From positions 103,161,725-103,225,724 of the forward strand of contig NC_044277.2 in the NCBI RefSeq assembly GCF_004027225.2: a stretch of 64,000 nucleotides of DNA, in the 5' to 3' direction. Source of the stretch: Strigops habroptila (Eukaryota > Chordata > Aves > Psittaciformes > Psittacidae). Shown one piece after another: positions 12,791-26,664 of this stretch. A model generated the notes under the pieces. The model saw only the letters and a list, made by a program, of their open reading frames with translations, made no database searches and was not told where the DNA came from. The translations under genes were made by a program, and so were the position numbers. Within the stretch, counting starts at the first letter, position 1, and each line of letters opens with the position of its first letter.

Positions 12791-15700
12791 CACACCCCCC
12801 AAACACATCCATGTAGACAATACAGCTGTTGTGTGATTATCATTATTACAGTACTCTTCTGAAATCTGCATTCAGCTCTTGTTTCCTTGGGCTATGGGTA
12901 GGCACACACTTGAGGAGGGGGCATATAATTATAAATGTTGCAGCTGGTGCCCATCACCTCACCCAAAAAGCCTGGGATGGCTGCAGGAATTGCTGGGCAC
13001 ATTCTCATGACCTTCTTTCACTGTGCAGAAAGGCAAATCAGATCATCGCTATGGTCTCTTCTTGTTCCTGTCCTTGCTAAAATAAAAGTCACACTGTTCC
13101 TCACCCTGCAGTTGGTTCCCGAAGGCAAGTGCCCACTCTCACATGGCATCTTAAAAAGCCCATGCACTGCAGTTTGGATGTAGGCTTTTGCCTGTCCTGA
13201 TCTGATTGCAGGAGACAGCTGCCTGTGGAGCTGCATGGGATAGGGTTGTTTCTAAGGGTTGGCCTGGTCTTTGGTCTAAACAGAGGAAAAACATCCCTCA
13301 AAATGAGTCTGAAGGGATGGGACCCAACGTGAGCCCTTGGCTGATTCAGTGCAAGCTTCACCTATGCACATACACAACTGTGCCTATGTCTTGGCTTCGG
13401 GCACCCTTTGTCTCCCAGTGACAGCCCTCCCATCACAGGACAGCGTTAGTTATGGTGACCTGAACAGTACTTTCATGACAGTGTACTCCCAAGGCAACTC
13501 AGATGACCCACCAGAATTAATTAATACTAATAAACTCCAGAATAAGCTCCATCTTATCTCCATGGATGGGATAGGTATTTCCAGCTCAGCTTCTACAGAT
13601 GTTTCACAGCAGGTATCTGCAGCTGTGGGTCTCTGTTGCTGTCCCTTTCTGCCCCTTCTCATGCCCACGACCTGTGTCCCTCCATCTGCCCCTCCCCAGT
13701 AATTCCCTGTGCGCTGCCCCAGGGCTGATTCTGAGCCCATTGATGTTCAACAGAAACTGAGCTCAGAGAAACAGGCAGCGTGCTGTAATTCCTGCTGGTT
13801 TTCCTTCCTGTGCCCTCAAAGGCATACATCATGTGTTGTTCCCTCAGCCAGCACTCAAATTGCTTTGCCATGTGTGCTCTTAGCCCTTCACTGGGTTTCC
13901 TTGCCCCCCGCTTCTCCCAATGCATAGCCATCTCTGCAAATCTGTCCTTTTTCCTACCTGTGTCCTCTGCATTTCCCACATCATTCCCTTCACTGTGTTC
14001 AGTTTTACCAGATTCTGAAGCTCTGGCTCAAACAGGGACATTTTTTATCTGTATAATCCCTCTAGAGTTAAATCCCTCTGCAGACTTTTCTTTCCTTTTA
14101 TTTTAACCCAAAATAAGTATGCCTTTTTCTGGTTTAGCTTACACTGCTTACAGCCTTCTTTTCTCTCAGCTACATCTGAGCCACTTCCCAGTTGTAACAG
14201 AGCAAGAAGTATGCTGAATGGCATGAGCAGAAGAGACAAAGGCTGCTGTGCAGCAGCATCTGCTGCTGGGACCACTCCATATCTCTCTTGCTCCTTCTCA
14301 CCTGAGCAGAGCTCTGCTTGAATGACTGAGAGTTAAAAAAGATGTGTGCCCAGTACAGTCTGCACAGTAGGAATCTAACCCAGCTTGTGGAGCTGTAAAG
14401 CTGAAGAATTTGTACTAAAATCAAGCTGCAGTTATCCCTTTCAGATTTACTGTCAATTCAGTGAGGATAAATATCGGTCATCTTCCAGGTCATTAGCAGC
14501 CTTCTCCAAGCATTGCTTTCCATGCTTTGCTTTCCAAGCCTGAGGCCCCAAGTATTTACAAAATACAGCAGCAAGGCAGATTCAACTTCTGAGGCAGAGA
14601 TCCCAGTTTTAACCTAGGTAAAGAAGAAAATCTTTAAATGGTCAATGTTCTGGTTGAAAACTCTGCTTTCCCCTTTAAAAGAGCAGTAACTATTAAATTC
14701 ATATATTCTGTAGCCCTCGCTGCTCTAAGATGGGCTATTATTGCCCTATCAATGCATCAACATCAGCAGCATCAAGGCATATTCTCGCCCTTTCACCCCC
14801 AGGCTTATTTTACTCATGAACTAATGGAAGGAAATGCAAAAACTGGTGTTCGACTTCGGGGTGAGCTTTTTGGGGGACCATGTGCTAGCTGCTTTGCCAC
14901 TGAGCAAGGCAAAGCTGCTGCTCCATGTCCCCTCTAGTGTATTTGGCTGACTTTGGTACCCATGATAACCTCGCCAGCTGCCCAGGCTTCTTCAAACAGC
15001 ACCTTGGCTGCAGCATTCCTCCCCTCAGCTCCCCAGGGGAAAAGGCTATTAGAGAGACCACGGTTCCCTTCAGCTTCACTGGGCTCACTCAGGCTTGGAA
15101 ATCCTCCATTCACAGCTGGTTGTAGCAAAGGTTGGGGTTTTCTGTCATGCTTTTTTCTTCCCTCTCTTTGGCCTGGAAAAAAGCAGCAGAACCACAGGTG
15201 ATGCAATTTGATTAGAAGCTCCTGAGGATTAAATTAAACAGAATTATTTAACAAATCTCTGGGCTGTTAGCCCTGTCTCTAACAACAGCCCTGCTATAAC
15301 CTCCCCCTTACTCCTCCCACATACATCTCCCTTCTCTTACAAAGGCTCAGTGAGACTGAATAAAATAAAATAAATTTTAAAACCCCACTTCAGTTAAAAA
15401 GAAGAAAGTGGCAATGACAATAACAAACAGACAAGTGGCCACAGCGCTGGATGCCAGATACTTTGCGTGCTGCTATGTAACTTACGCTGTGTAGCATCCC
15501 TGGGGGGCAGTGGTGGCCCCCCACCGCCATGGGCCATGTTGGGTGTTCTGAAGATGGAAGTGCTGTCCACTGCTATTGACCTCTTCCTCATCCCACACAA
15601 GCCAGCTAAGCCTTCATCTGTATAAATAAATTGGAGTCTCAGGGGAGAGGTATGCCCACTGCCAGACAAACTTGAGATGATGCATACTGCACCTAGCACT

Positions 15701-18600
15701 AATGCATTCTCCTGACGGTCTTCCCAGGGCTGATGCTCCTAACCCCACTGCCAACATCAGCCTCCCCATCCCACCGCTCCAAATCTCACCGAGGAGGACC
15801 CTGAAGAACCAAGATTTCATTACTGCATGCATGTCATTTTTTTCTTTTCTAATTCATTTTTAGTTCTTTGTTCCCTGCTTGATGAGAATTTAGGTTTCAG
15901 GAAAGCTGGACTTTCTCATACTTCCACTTCAGCCACAGCAGCTGAGCTTTATCTGGGGTAAGACCTTGCAACGAAAGCCAAACTCTGCTCTGCCTTGTCA
16001 CTGGTACGGGGAGCACCAACTCAAACATGAAGTTATTTTTCAATGTACAGTAAATCTGTAGTAGCTGGCAATGTGGTAAATGAGCTACATGTTGCTGAAA
16101 GGAAATCAATAGACCAGTCGAGCCTGGAAAATTTTATTTCTCTGGTTTTGATACTTTATCCTATAAGTTCTGTTTGTTTCATTGTTTGTTTTTGGGTTTG
16201 GGTTTGGGGTTTTTTTTTAACTCTGGGACAAAATCAGCCTGACAGATACGAAATCTCTGTTTATGCTGAGAAACTTTGTTCCTTCCTGTTTTCCTGCCTA
16301 AACAAATTAAACACTCTAAATTTTAGTTGTCTTCAGCATGCCTGCCCTGCAGGAATGTTACTGGTGCTATTTGCAGAGAGATGATGCTGAATAAAAGAGC
16401 ATAACTCGTCCCTTGGTATTTTACACTTCCTTTACTCTTGGTTGATTATCAAAGATTTCAGTTCTATCTTAGTACTTCCTTCCAGCTTTGTCCAAATTAT
16501 TTGCCTTGAACATTTCTTGGCTTGAAAGTATATGTCAAGTTCAGTCTCCTGCATGGTGATCCCAGGACTTCTACTCCAGCCAGAAAATACTGCAAGTGCA
16601 GCCTACTCCAGAGCAAATAAATGAGCTTGCACAAGGAAAACAGGCAGGAGAGACTCCAGAAGTATTTTTCACTTCCTGGGATGAAGTTCAGAACTGCTTG
16701 TGTTTAACTTCCATTAGTTTATCAGTTCCCAAATAAAATAATAACACAGATATAGTCCAGATCAGTCAGAAAAGGTAGAAAATGAGGAGGTAAGAAATCT
16801 ATAGTGCTTTTATGAGGCCCTCTGAACTTATTTATATGTATTAAGACAAACTTTAATATATATATATAAGATCTGGTTTTATCATCTTTAAGGAAGTTGG
16901 GGCCATGTTTCCTTTAATAATACACAAGTAATATAATAAATCCTATTTGAATGTACTTTCTGACTCCTTCCTGAGCTGGGAGACAATTAAAAAAATACAA
17001 AGGAATAAAAAAGGCTACTCAAAATGTAGTAGGCCAGAGCTGTTCTTTTGACAAAGGGCAAACAAAATTCCCAAAGTTTAGCAGTCGCTTCTAAAGACAG
17101 AAAGAATTCAGACTTTCCGAGTGGACTCTGCTTTTGACAAAGCAAGTCATCCCATTTCTGCAGTAAATCATAATCTGAAAATAAAGGGCATTTCAAATGT
17201 CACTTGATGTAGTGCTCTGACATGGCTATATTTTGGTAAGAAACCTATCTTTAGCTAGATTTCTCTTAGAAGTTTGTCCAGGAGTCAGCATCCATTTGAT
17301 GTTCTGCTGCAAGCACCACAGAGACAACCTTAATTCTGGCATTTCCACGCTTGTGTGAGCTTGTCTGTGTAACCTTAAGCCCTTTGTATGTGGCAAATAC
17401 AGATCCTATTTCTCCTTGTCCTTACACTTGCTCTAGTCATTCATGTCCTTGCAAAGCAGGTGCAAAGCGTTGTGACTTTGCTCACGCAAATGATGCAAAG
17501 GTCAGTCAATGCCAGTAATGATGCCTCAAAGTTAATTACCCCCTAATTTGGGGGTGGGGGGTGGTAGAATTATGAATATAATCCTGAATTTAACAAACAT
17601 AAAAGAGCATTTAATTATTGTAGTTATGTTGTTATCCCCAGACACTTTCTCATTTTCAACAGGATCTGCTCCTCCAGGGTAGGAGGTAATTGCTTATTTC
17701 CTTGTACACTTCAGTGATCGTTCTAGAGTAGTTAATGATTTATTAGGAGAGCTGGAAGTGTTCAGTGGCTCTGCAAGTCAGCCAGCAGCACTGTGTCCAG
17801 CACCTTTGATGCTGATAACAAAAAATTCATCAGCCCAGAATCAGGGCCACTAATCAGGAGTGCTGCCAGGCGGTGACATGGTAATGATAGAGGCTCTTTG
17901 CAGAGATTACCCTCCTGCAAGATACCTGCCATGAGTCAGGCTCTGGGAAGAAAAGATAATTCTGGCATAGGGACGTCTCTCCCACTCTGTGTTTACCTGC
18001 TGCAAAGCCTCCTCCAGGCCAGCGGAAGCACAGCTGCCTTAGCACAAAGCTTGTGGTCTGACTGGAACTCTCTCCAGACTTTCAGGTTGTCAAATTAACA
18101 TTTGCATCAATTTCATTTTCACATGACTCACCACTGAGGGATTCAGTCTGCCCCTGAACAGCCTTTAAATGGAACCGACCTTTCTTTCAAAGCTTGACCT
18201 CAGGTGGGGATTTAGAGGAGGAACAGGAAAGTGATTCAAACGCAGATGCCAGGGTCAGGTGGCTTTGGCTTTTCAGATTATAGCTCACAAACGAGAAGAG
18301 CTGTCACTGCACAGAAGACACTCATGATACACACTTCCTGACACCTTTTATTGGTTTGCAAAAAGGACAGCATGCATAGAGATAGGACAGGAAAACAACT
18401 GAAACACAGCAGAGAGTGTGTACGTGGGACCCTAACACTGAGATTGGAACATGTCTTTGAGGAAAGACCTGTACTTGTATGACATTTGTCCAAATCCTGT
18501 ATAGTCTCTTTGTGCTGGGGTGTCTTTTTTGCCTGGGACAAGCTGGGACATACTATATGGGACTACAGAGAAGTATTTGTGGGGGACTCACTTTTCTGAA
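12791..18600. other. Intergenic region without a recognised gene
   Basis: Ordinary mixed-composition sequence with short pyrimidine-rich patches (for example 13.6-14.1 kb). No coding exon, repeat family or RNA gene recognised. Confidence 0.7.
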
Positions 18601-18889
18601 AGAATAGAATCATAGAGTGGTTTGGGTTGGAAAGCTCATGTAGTTCCAAGCTCCTGCCACAGGCAGGGCATTGTCCACTAGACCAGGTTGCTCAAAGCAA
18701 CCTGGCCTTGAGCACTGCCAGGGATGGGGCAGCCACAGCTTCTCTGGGCAACCTGTGCCAGTGTCTCACCACCCTCATTGTGAAGAACTTATTCCTAACA
18801 TCTAACCTAAATCTTCTGTCTTGCAGTTTAAAGCCATTCCCCCTTGTCCTGTCACTACATGCCCTTGTAGAAAGTCCCTCTCCAGCTTC
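18601..18889 (-). mobile_element. CR1 LINE fragment (3' part)
   Basis: A clear reversed CR1 3' region: AGAATCATAGAGTGG-type octamers, then CCACTAGACCAGGTTGCTC, GGGATGGGGCAGCCACAG, CTTCTCTGGGCAACCTGTG and AAAGCCATTCCCCCTTGTCC. The fragment is 5'-truncated, as most CR1 copies are, and runs directly into another CR1 3' end at about 18890. Confidence 0.92.
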
Positions 18890-18945
18890 AGGTTGGAAGG
18901 GACCTCAGAAGGTCATCTGCTCCAATCACCCTGTGCTTTCCCTCT
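18890..18945 (-). mobile_element. Second CR1 3' fragment, abutting the first
   Basis: It reads AGGTTGGAAGGGACCTCAG and AGGTCATCTGCTCCAA, a CR1 3' UTR start of a different subfamily, in the same orientation. It directly adjoins the 5'-truncated end of the neighbouring copy. The terminal octamers are missing. Confidence 0.7.
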
Positions 18946-20904
18946 CTTCCTTGGAGGGGAATTAAAGGCTTGCAAGGAACGAGGAGAACCTGCTGGTTTT
19001 AGGAATTTCGCAGAAAAATGACTGATTGGGCTCACCTCACCAAGCAAAGTCAGGTCTACTTCGTCTCTGGTCAGCCCCATTCCCAACATGGCACTTTCCC
19101 CCCCTTCTTTTTGTGTACACCCACTCTTCAGCATCCTCCCCACCAAAAATCCTGCCTGTATCACCCAAAACCCTTGTTCATCTTAGGTCTTTGACTTATG
19201 CCAGTTTTGGGAGCCACCAGCAGCTGCAGTTGAGAGAAGCACAAGACTGACATGAAACACTCTGGCTTCTCCTGAAGGCTTCTTTTTTAGTAACTCTCCA
19301 TTTTCAGAGGTTATTGGCTTGCTCTTATCATTAAAGCTGCCCTTGGCAATACTCAACCTTCCTTTGTAAGAAAAACATCCTGGGCCTGAAGTTATATAAA
19401 TGTCACATGGGTTTAAGGCATTTTTTCCCCACTCACTCATAAGTGTCAGTTGCAGTTTCTTATCCACAGCCTGGGAGTCAAGGAGCAGTTTGTGTCTCTT
19501 GTGTCTCCCGTATCTCATCACAGGGCACTTGTCACTTCAGAAATCTCTCTTCCCTTCTCAGGCTACTCCTCAAGTCAGGACAAAGACTATCAACTGACGT
19601 CTGAAGGGGGGGACAGCGCAACAAGTAGCTTGTTTTGTCTCTCTCTGCAAAGCTGGAAGTCGGGGAGGTATTTATAAGATGGAAAGACACAGGGTGTTGA
19701 CTCTTTCATCTCACATTTTGCTGTGAGAGATTTGAACCGTTAATTTTCCAGTCCACCATCAAGAGGACTGCCAGAGAAAGTCCCAACTGCTAAAAACCTC
19801 ATGGCAAGCCGTGAGATTCCCCTTGCCTGTCAAATGACAGAACCGTATTCAAAAGCATATAGATAAGCATGGAAAATGCTGGCAAACAGTTAGGAAAAGC
19901 AGGAGAAAGAAAAAGAGTATGAGGCTGCCTTCATGCCAGAGCATTGAGCCAGCCTTCAGCAGCACACACAGACCCAAGCTAGAAAAGCCTAGCAAAGTGA
20001 GAAGTGTCCTTCTCACTATTGTAGGCACATTCCTGCAAACACATTGCCACATTTTCCTTGGCCTGATGGTATAAAGTTGTGTCAGTTCCCCACAACGAGC
20101 ACTGGACAACTGCAAACAAGAGTTAGGCTCAAATGTCTCACAAATTGTACAAAATAAATAAGATGGGAAGATGTCCTCCCACTTTTTTTCCTGAGCAGAA
20201 ATAATTCAATTTATAGTGGTTGCAAGAAGGACATTTTAGAGGGAAGCCAGTATTTGGATGAATGTCTCTCACACCTCTGAAATTTGTCTTGCTGATCTAT
20301 AAACTGTTCCTATGCCTCAGCCAGAAATTCCAGCTACGTTATAATGTAGCTCTCTTTTTTCTCATGTTATGTGGGCCTGATTCATCTCTTTTTCACCCAT
20401 AAAATTCAGTTGAATACACTCAATATCACAGAAACACAGTTGCTGACATACAAGAAAACACTTTTCCAGAGATTAGGTTTGTCCTCTTGTTCTCCCTTTC
20501 TCTGACATACTTACGGTGCACAGTTGGCAGAAAAATTTAACATCTAAAATAAGAGTCCCACTGTGGGCACTGTGATGTTAATGATTCAGCGAATACATTT
20601 AATCCTTACAGCAGGGTGTAATGCATTACCTGGCTTTAGTTGAAAGAAATTCAGTGGAAGTTTTTTTCTGATTCTTGGATCTTTTACAACAGCTTTACAG
20701 CCCACCGCCAGGTTCTTTCTTTGATGGGAACTGCCAGTGATTAGCACCGGTAACACTGCAGAAGAGGGACTTGGGGGCTTCTTCACATCTCAGTCTATGC
20801 TGATGGGGACAGTTCCAGACCAACTGTGTTGCTGTGCATGAAGCCATCTAAAATACAGTATTTTGCTATACAGATAAATGTATACATATATATATAGGCT
20901 AGAG

Positions 20905-20942
20905 TTTATATTAAACTTATATATAGGCTAGTTTAATATAAA
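20905..20942. repeat. Perfect 12-bp inverted repeat
   Basis: TTTATATTAAAC (20905-20916) and GTTTAATATAAA (20931-20942) are exact reverse complements around a 14-base spacer. TATATAGGCTAG also occurs twice here (20891-20902 and 20920-20931), so direct and inverted repeats are interleaved. Confidence 0.8.
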
Positions 20943-21261
20943 TTCAAAAGAGGGGATAAATGTAGACCAAAAGAAATTTAGACCCTTGGGGTACCTACAG
21001 ATTAGACAGTAGCTGAGTGACAGCTTTAAGATCTTTGGTTATGTTGCCATTTGTGCCTTTAAAGTTTTGCTTTTAGATTTTTGGTTAAAGTTTCAAGAGA
21101 TTGAATTTCCCAATTAATTTTATTTCTCTAGAAGTTTTTCATGGATCATTAATATGTGCAGTTTATTAAGCAGGCAATAATAGCATTACAACAGGAAAAG
21201 AAGGAAAAGAATCAGTGCAATAATTTAATCAAGTGGCTAAGCCTGCATAATAAGGCCAGAA

Positions 21262-21345
21262 GTTCTGAGTTTCAATAACTCCACGTTTGACCTTGAGAAA
21301 GTTGTGTTATCTGTTCATCTGTCATCAAAATTATAACTTGCATTA
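21262..21345. repeat. Candidate MIR-like SINE remnant
   Basis: The segment contains TTTGACCTTGAGAAAGTT, then TATCTGTTCATCTGTCATC and AAAATTATAA. This mirrors the MIR order GTGACCTTGGGCAAGTT ... CTCATCTGTAAAAT. Strongly diverged, recognised by eye only. Confidence 0.4.
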
Positions 21346-24300
21346 CAGATGTGATGAAAACTTGCAGTCCTGCCTTGGAAGTCCATAAAGAGCATCTGAT
21401 AAGCGGTACCTCCCTGCACATCACAGATAGAGTTTGTAGCATTGCTTATAGGGAAATCTTGTCACCAGAGAGAGGGGAGCATAAAATGCTACCCAGCTAC
21501 GGCCCTGCTGTTCCTTCATTTCTTTTAGCAAACTTGTATCATTACCATTGATTGTTCTATTAATATGGAGCAGCAGCTGACCAGATCAATTACCTGACCA
21601 GGGATCACGCTCCACCACCTACCTAATTGCATCCCTGAAAAAAAAATGGTACTCAGCCCTGTAATGCTCTACTTAAAAGTAATACACTTGTTCTGGAAAG
21701 ATGCTAATGGTGCTGTGTCACATTTCGAAATGATATAGCTGTTAAAAACTCATTTGGAAGGAAAATACTGATGTTAGGTATTGAACGGAGAAGTGACGTG
21801 AAGGCTCTGTGCTGTTCTAACTGTTTAATGCACAAAAACTGGCCAACGATTGTCGATTATGTCTTTGTTTTAAAGACAGGGCTAGTAATGCAAGGGGAGA
21901 CAACGGGAGGACGGGCCTGACTGCCGCTGGCATAGCCAGGTATGGGCCCGATGGGGTCACCTTGGTTTGGGCAGTTTTTACATCAGCAGAAAATCTGGCT
22001 CTACAATTATACCTCTTCCAAGGAGATAACTGCATGTTTCATAGCAGGCCCTAACTCTCCAGTGCAGTCTTTGGTGCTGAGTCCTAAATAAAAGTGCATC
22101 TCAGAAGAGTTTGACTCAGGAGGTTGCAAGCACAATTCGGAAGACCTGCTTAAGGGGTTAATGTGTGCACAGTGACAGTAAAATACTACGTGTCTTGCTA
22201 TGCTAGGATGATCCAGACTGCCTAAATCAGGGCCCTGTGTCTTCAGCAGGAGGAGATGTACCTCTGAAGGGTGAAGCTAGAAAACTGCAGGAGGGAAACA
22301 GGCAGGAGTCACGAGCTCATAGGATGTAGCAGGCAAAGACATGTACCTGAACTACTGCCTCTTCTGGAACCTGGATCTCCCATCAGACATCTTCAGCCAC
22401 TTTGCACTCCCTTGTGCCATCAAATAGAACTCCCGCTCTCCAAAACACCACCAGTGAGTGAGCCACTGTGCAGGATGGGTATATTTTGGCACTGGGTGCC
22501 CTGAGGGGGTTGACAGGTGGGAGGCTGAGTTTCTAAGCAGCAAGAAGAGGCTCCAACCTACAGCTTCTCTATTCCAGCCCTCCCAAAAGCTGTGGGTGTG
22601 CCAAGAGTCAAACTTTCTCCATGTCCAGCTCTGGAGTTGAAGCTGGGATCCCAAGATGCACCACGACTAGGTGGCAGGTAATGCTGGCCACACACAGGAG
22701 GACAGACCAGTGCTCTGTTTTCTCCTCTCAGGACCATTCCTGAGTTTTTCAGTAAACGGCTGTCTCCTGTAAAGGGAATAAGCCATGCTTGAAGTAGGGA
22801 TCAGCACTCAGGAAGGCCATCAGAGAAGACTCAGCAGCACCGCGGGGTCACCTGGGCCAGAGGATACCATTCACTTCATAGTTAGGATAGACTCCCCTGA
22901 CACCTAACTGTGGTCTTCTTTGATGGCAAAATACAGTAATTCCTTCCTGCTCTTTGCCCCCAGACGTTCCTCATCATCCCAGATGAGAAATTCACCACAC
23001 ACACATTAGGACCATGACTGCTATATCCCACATTCTGCTCACCATTTTCTTTAGTCACACCTCTGTGATGTTTAATAAGTCCTCACTGAATTTGGCAGCA
23101 GTAGTATGCCAGAAGCACAGACATAGCATTAGTCATATTTCCTCTACTCTGGAGTAATGCAGTAATGACTAGGTAATGAAAGCCTGCCCCTTACTAACAT
23201 GTTGGGCTTTGTGCTTTTTCTTTTGTATATTCAAAATTTAGTCAGTTTTTCCTGTAGATCAGCCATATCTGAAGTGGACAAAACCTTGTGAACTGCACAG
23301 TGAAGGCTGTGCCAGAACACCAAGGAATGAGGGAAGAAAAAGTGAAATGAGAGCAAAAGAGGAAAAAGTACATGAAAAACAGTAAAGTAGAGGGAAAAGT
23401 GGGAGGGGAACTACCTGCAAGCCACAAGCATCCCAGGCCATTGCCCTGTGCCTTGTTCGAGACCTGTGCAAAGTCATACAAAAAATGAAATGGCAACACA
23501 CCCCTCTATGGTGTGAGGAAACATGTAGTAGGACACATGGATACGTCAGGTAACATGGAATAGCAGTGCTTTAAATAAGATGCTTATCTGTGCACAAAAG
23601 TATTTTCTTTTGAGTTTTGAGTTTTCATCCTGTGCTCTGAAGTGAGTATAAGGCAAGAGAGTTATGACCGCTGGTGGACCCATGATACCTGCACCCTTTG
23701 TTGTGAGTCCTCCTCATGAACTTCCTTTCTCATTATGTTCCTCATCATCCCGTTTTTTTTCCGACTTTCTTCTGAAAGCCAAGGGCAGGGTTTTCATATG
23801 TCAGTGCTTAAAAATAGGCTTTAAGCACATTTTAAAATAAATATCAGGTCAACAGCAGAACCACTTCAGTCTCCATTGTCAGTAAACTGTTGACAAACTA
23901 ATGCAGTCCACATAAGATGACTTCTAATTATTTTGTGTCTGATGTAGGAGAGTGAGGATGTGATCTCCCAGAGTGCCTCCTGAAAATCAGATTGGGCTAT
24001 TTGCCTCAGTGTACCAGGTGGCTTTTAAGACTCCTCTTGGGAGGTTTTAAATTTTGGCTCTTACTGAGCTGAGGATCACCAAGTGGAGGAGGCAGCACTG
24101 TCCTCAGGCCATGTGCAGTGGCATGGACACTCCTACTGCAAGTGCACCTCTTCCCCTTGCTAGCCCAACAGCATCTAACCCTAACATAGAACAGGCTTTC
24201 TCTGTACAAGGTTTTTGAGCTTCATGAGGCAGCTTATGCTATGGAAAGGCCACAGATGAGCAGGAGCAATCGCCAGTTATTCACAAAAACACCCAGGCTG

Positions 24301-26609
24301 TCCAGGCAACACTGGGATGTATGACACAAGAGAAGACAATGATGATGTTTTATCAACAAGACATTATGACATTAGATGTTTGATGATGGGGGCTCTGGGG
24401 ACTCAAACATCAAGACAACATCCTGAGCTGAGGCTCCACGTGTTGATCCTGCTCTGTTCCTACACTCCTGTTCTGTACCACCCGCTAAAGCCAGCACTAA
24501 CAGGGGCCAAAACCAGGATGTTGCCAGCAGCTGAAAACCAGCTTGGGAGAGATGTAGCACAACTGGCTGGAGATGGAGACACAAAACCATGAAGAAGGTA
24601 AGGTGGGCCAAGGAGCCAGCATAACTGTCCATGACTGCAGATCTACCTTACCCTGAAAAAAGTGCTTAAGTGTGCAAACACCCGAAGAACAACGGCAGCC
24701 TGGAGTACTGTAATTGTAAAAACAACAGCACTTTCTCAGACCTCACTTATACAGAATACTGAACTTTCACCCCAAATAATGTTCTGAAGGCCAACAACTT
24801 CTTCATATACCTGAAGTTAGGTATCTCCTTCTGTATTCTGATGCCTCAGAATACAGAGATTTCTGCATCCCAAATATATCTGAAGAGATCTAATATTAGT
24901 GGTCTAATTTTGAAAGTCTTAGTCACCATGCTCAATATATTAGTGCTTAGATAGTTAAATATATACACCAAATTACATAGGTGGTGCACTGTGACTGGCT
25001 CAATGTTTTCATTTTCCGCCTTCTCAACTCTAAAGAGGCAAATCTCCTTTTTATGAAGAGCATCCTTTGAAGTAACGGAGACTACTTGTGTGAATAAGGA
25101 TTTGTAGGATGATACTTGAAAACTCTTAAGTCATTTGGGTAGGAACCTCATCTTCTCTTCCATACACAAGATGCAAGAAGTAAACACATACTCTTGTTAA
25201 ATTATATGTCGTAGCCGAGACCTCTGTTCTGCTGTTTGGGCTCATTTGGAGCTATATTCTGCTCCATTAAAAACAATGGGACTACTTGATAGCTAATAGA
25301 ACTGAAAATTTCATCCTGTGTTTGCAGATACATTGTCAAATCAGAATCAGAGGGACTTCATACTTAGGATGAAATCCTCAAGCTGGAGTGTCCTGTCATG
25401 ATCTTCAAGGCATGGTCAGATATGTTTGTACTGGTAAATTGAACAGTATGAGGCCTATCTCCACCAAAATGTGGTGGACCTCTGCTGCCAACTGCCTGGA
25501 GGTTCTCTCAGGAGGGGCTGAGCAGCCGCTCTTGTTGGGTCCCAGTGGGCTGGTGTTGGCAAGCCCGCAAGGGTGAGAGCAGCTCCTTTTGGGAACTGAG
25601 AATGCTGAAACCACCTCTCTCCTGTGCCCCAGCTTAAAAAGATGATGACGCTTCCTTTCATAAGCCCACTCCTTCTTTCAAGTTCCCAGGGATCTCTGAA
25701 AGGTTGTGAAAGCTGCAATAATAGTCTTTAGTAAGAGTAAAATGTTTCTTTTCAAGTATTTGTGTTATGTGCTGGAAGCATCTAAGCTTACTAAAACATT
25801 CACCTGGAGGGAATGAAAACACCCCCTCAGACACACACACACGCATCCCGTGGATAAAAGCTCTTTCTAATTGCAGCAGGAAATGTGACATTTCAAACTG
25901 GATGGACGAAGGCACTAATCATCCCCACTGAGGAAAGATCCTGCAGGGACTGGGAGAGGGAGCGGGCAACCAAGCTGCTCCTTTCCAGCTCAGTGCCAAT
26001 ACGCTGTGAAACATGTTTTCTTAATTTAATAAACAGCCTTTCCCTCCTCCACACTACCCATTCCTCATGGAGCAAATACGAAGTGGAGAGAGCCTGTCTT
26101 GCAGCAAAGGTGGGAAGTTGGTATCGGTTATGACAAAGATTCCCCCCTTGTTTGCACCACGTGCAAATTTTCTTCTACTTCCTGGGGTGTTAAAAGACTC
26201 AGGTGGTTCATTGCCATTGACAGACTTCTAGTTTAGTGTTCAAATCTTTTTCTCAAGTGGGAGGAAATCAATTTTACATTTATTTGAATGCAAACTTACA
26301 TCTTCCAATATAGCTTATATAAAGCTGCTTTACTGCCTCTTGTCCGTTCCTCCCCCTCCCCGGCTGCCCCACTCCCTCCAGGAAAACAAAAACAAATTAT
26401 GGTAAATTCAGACCTTCAGCACAGTGTACGACCACCTATATAAGCAATGCCATTCCACTTCCTGAAAGACACTTCAAATGACACATAGATGCATTGACGT
26501 GTGAGCACAGTCAGTAAATTATCCAGATCCAATTCAAAATATCCCAGCTCCCTTTTTCCCACCATGAACTACTCTGTCTCAGGCAGATATCTGCTGCAAC
26601 ATTTACATG

Positions 26610-26664
26610 TATTATTATTATTATCATCGTCGTTGTCATCATCGTCGTCGTTGTTGTTGTTATT
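26610..26664. repeat. Interrupted trinucleotide repeat (ATT/ATC/GTC/GTT)
   Basis: About 18 triplets, each ending in T or C, with the pattern ATT, ATC, GTC and GTT in blocks. A compound trinucleotide microsatellite whose variants differ by A/G and T/C transitions. Confidence 0.85.

Noticed and set aside
15500-15524. GGGGGGC/GCCCCCC inverted repeat as a transcription terminator
   Set aside because: Rho-independent terminators do not apply to a bird nuclear genome. It is a minor GC palindrome.
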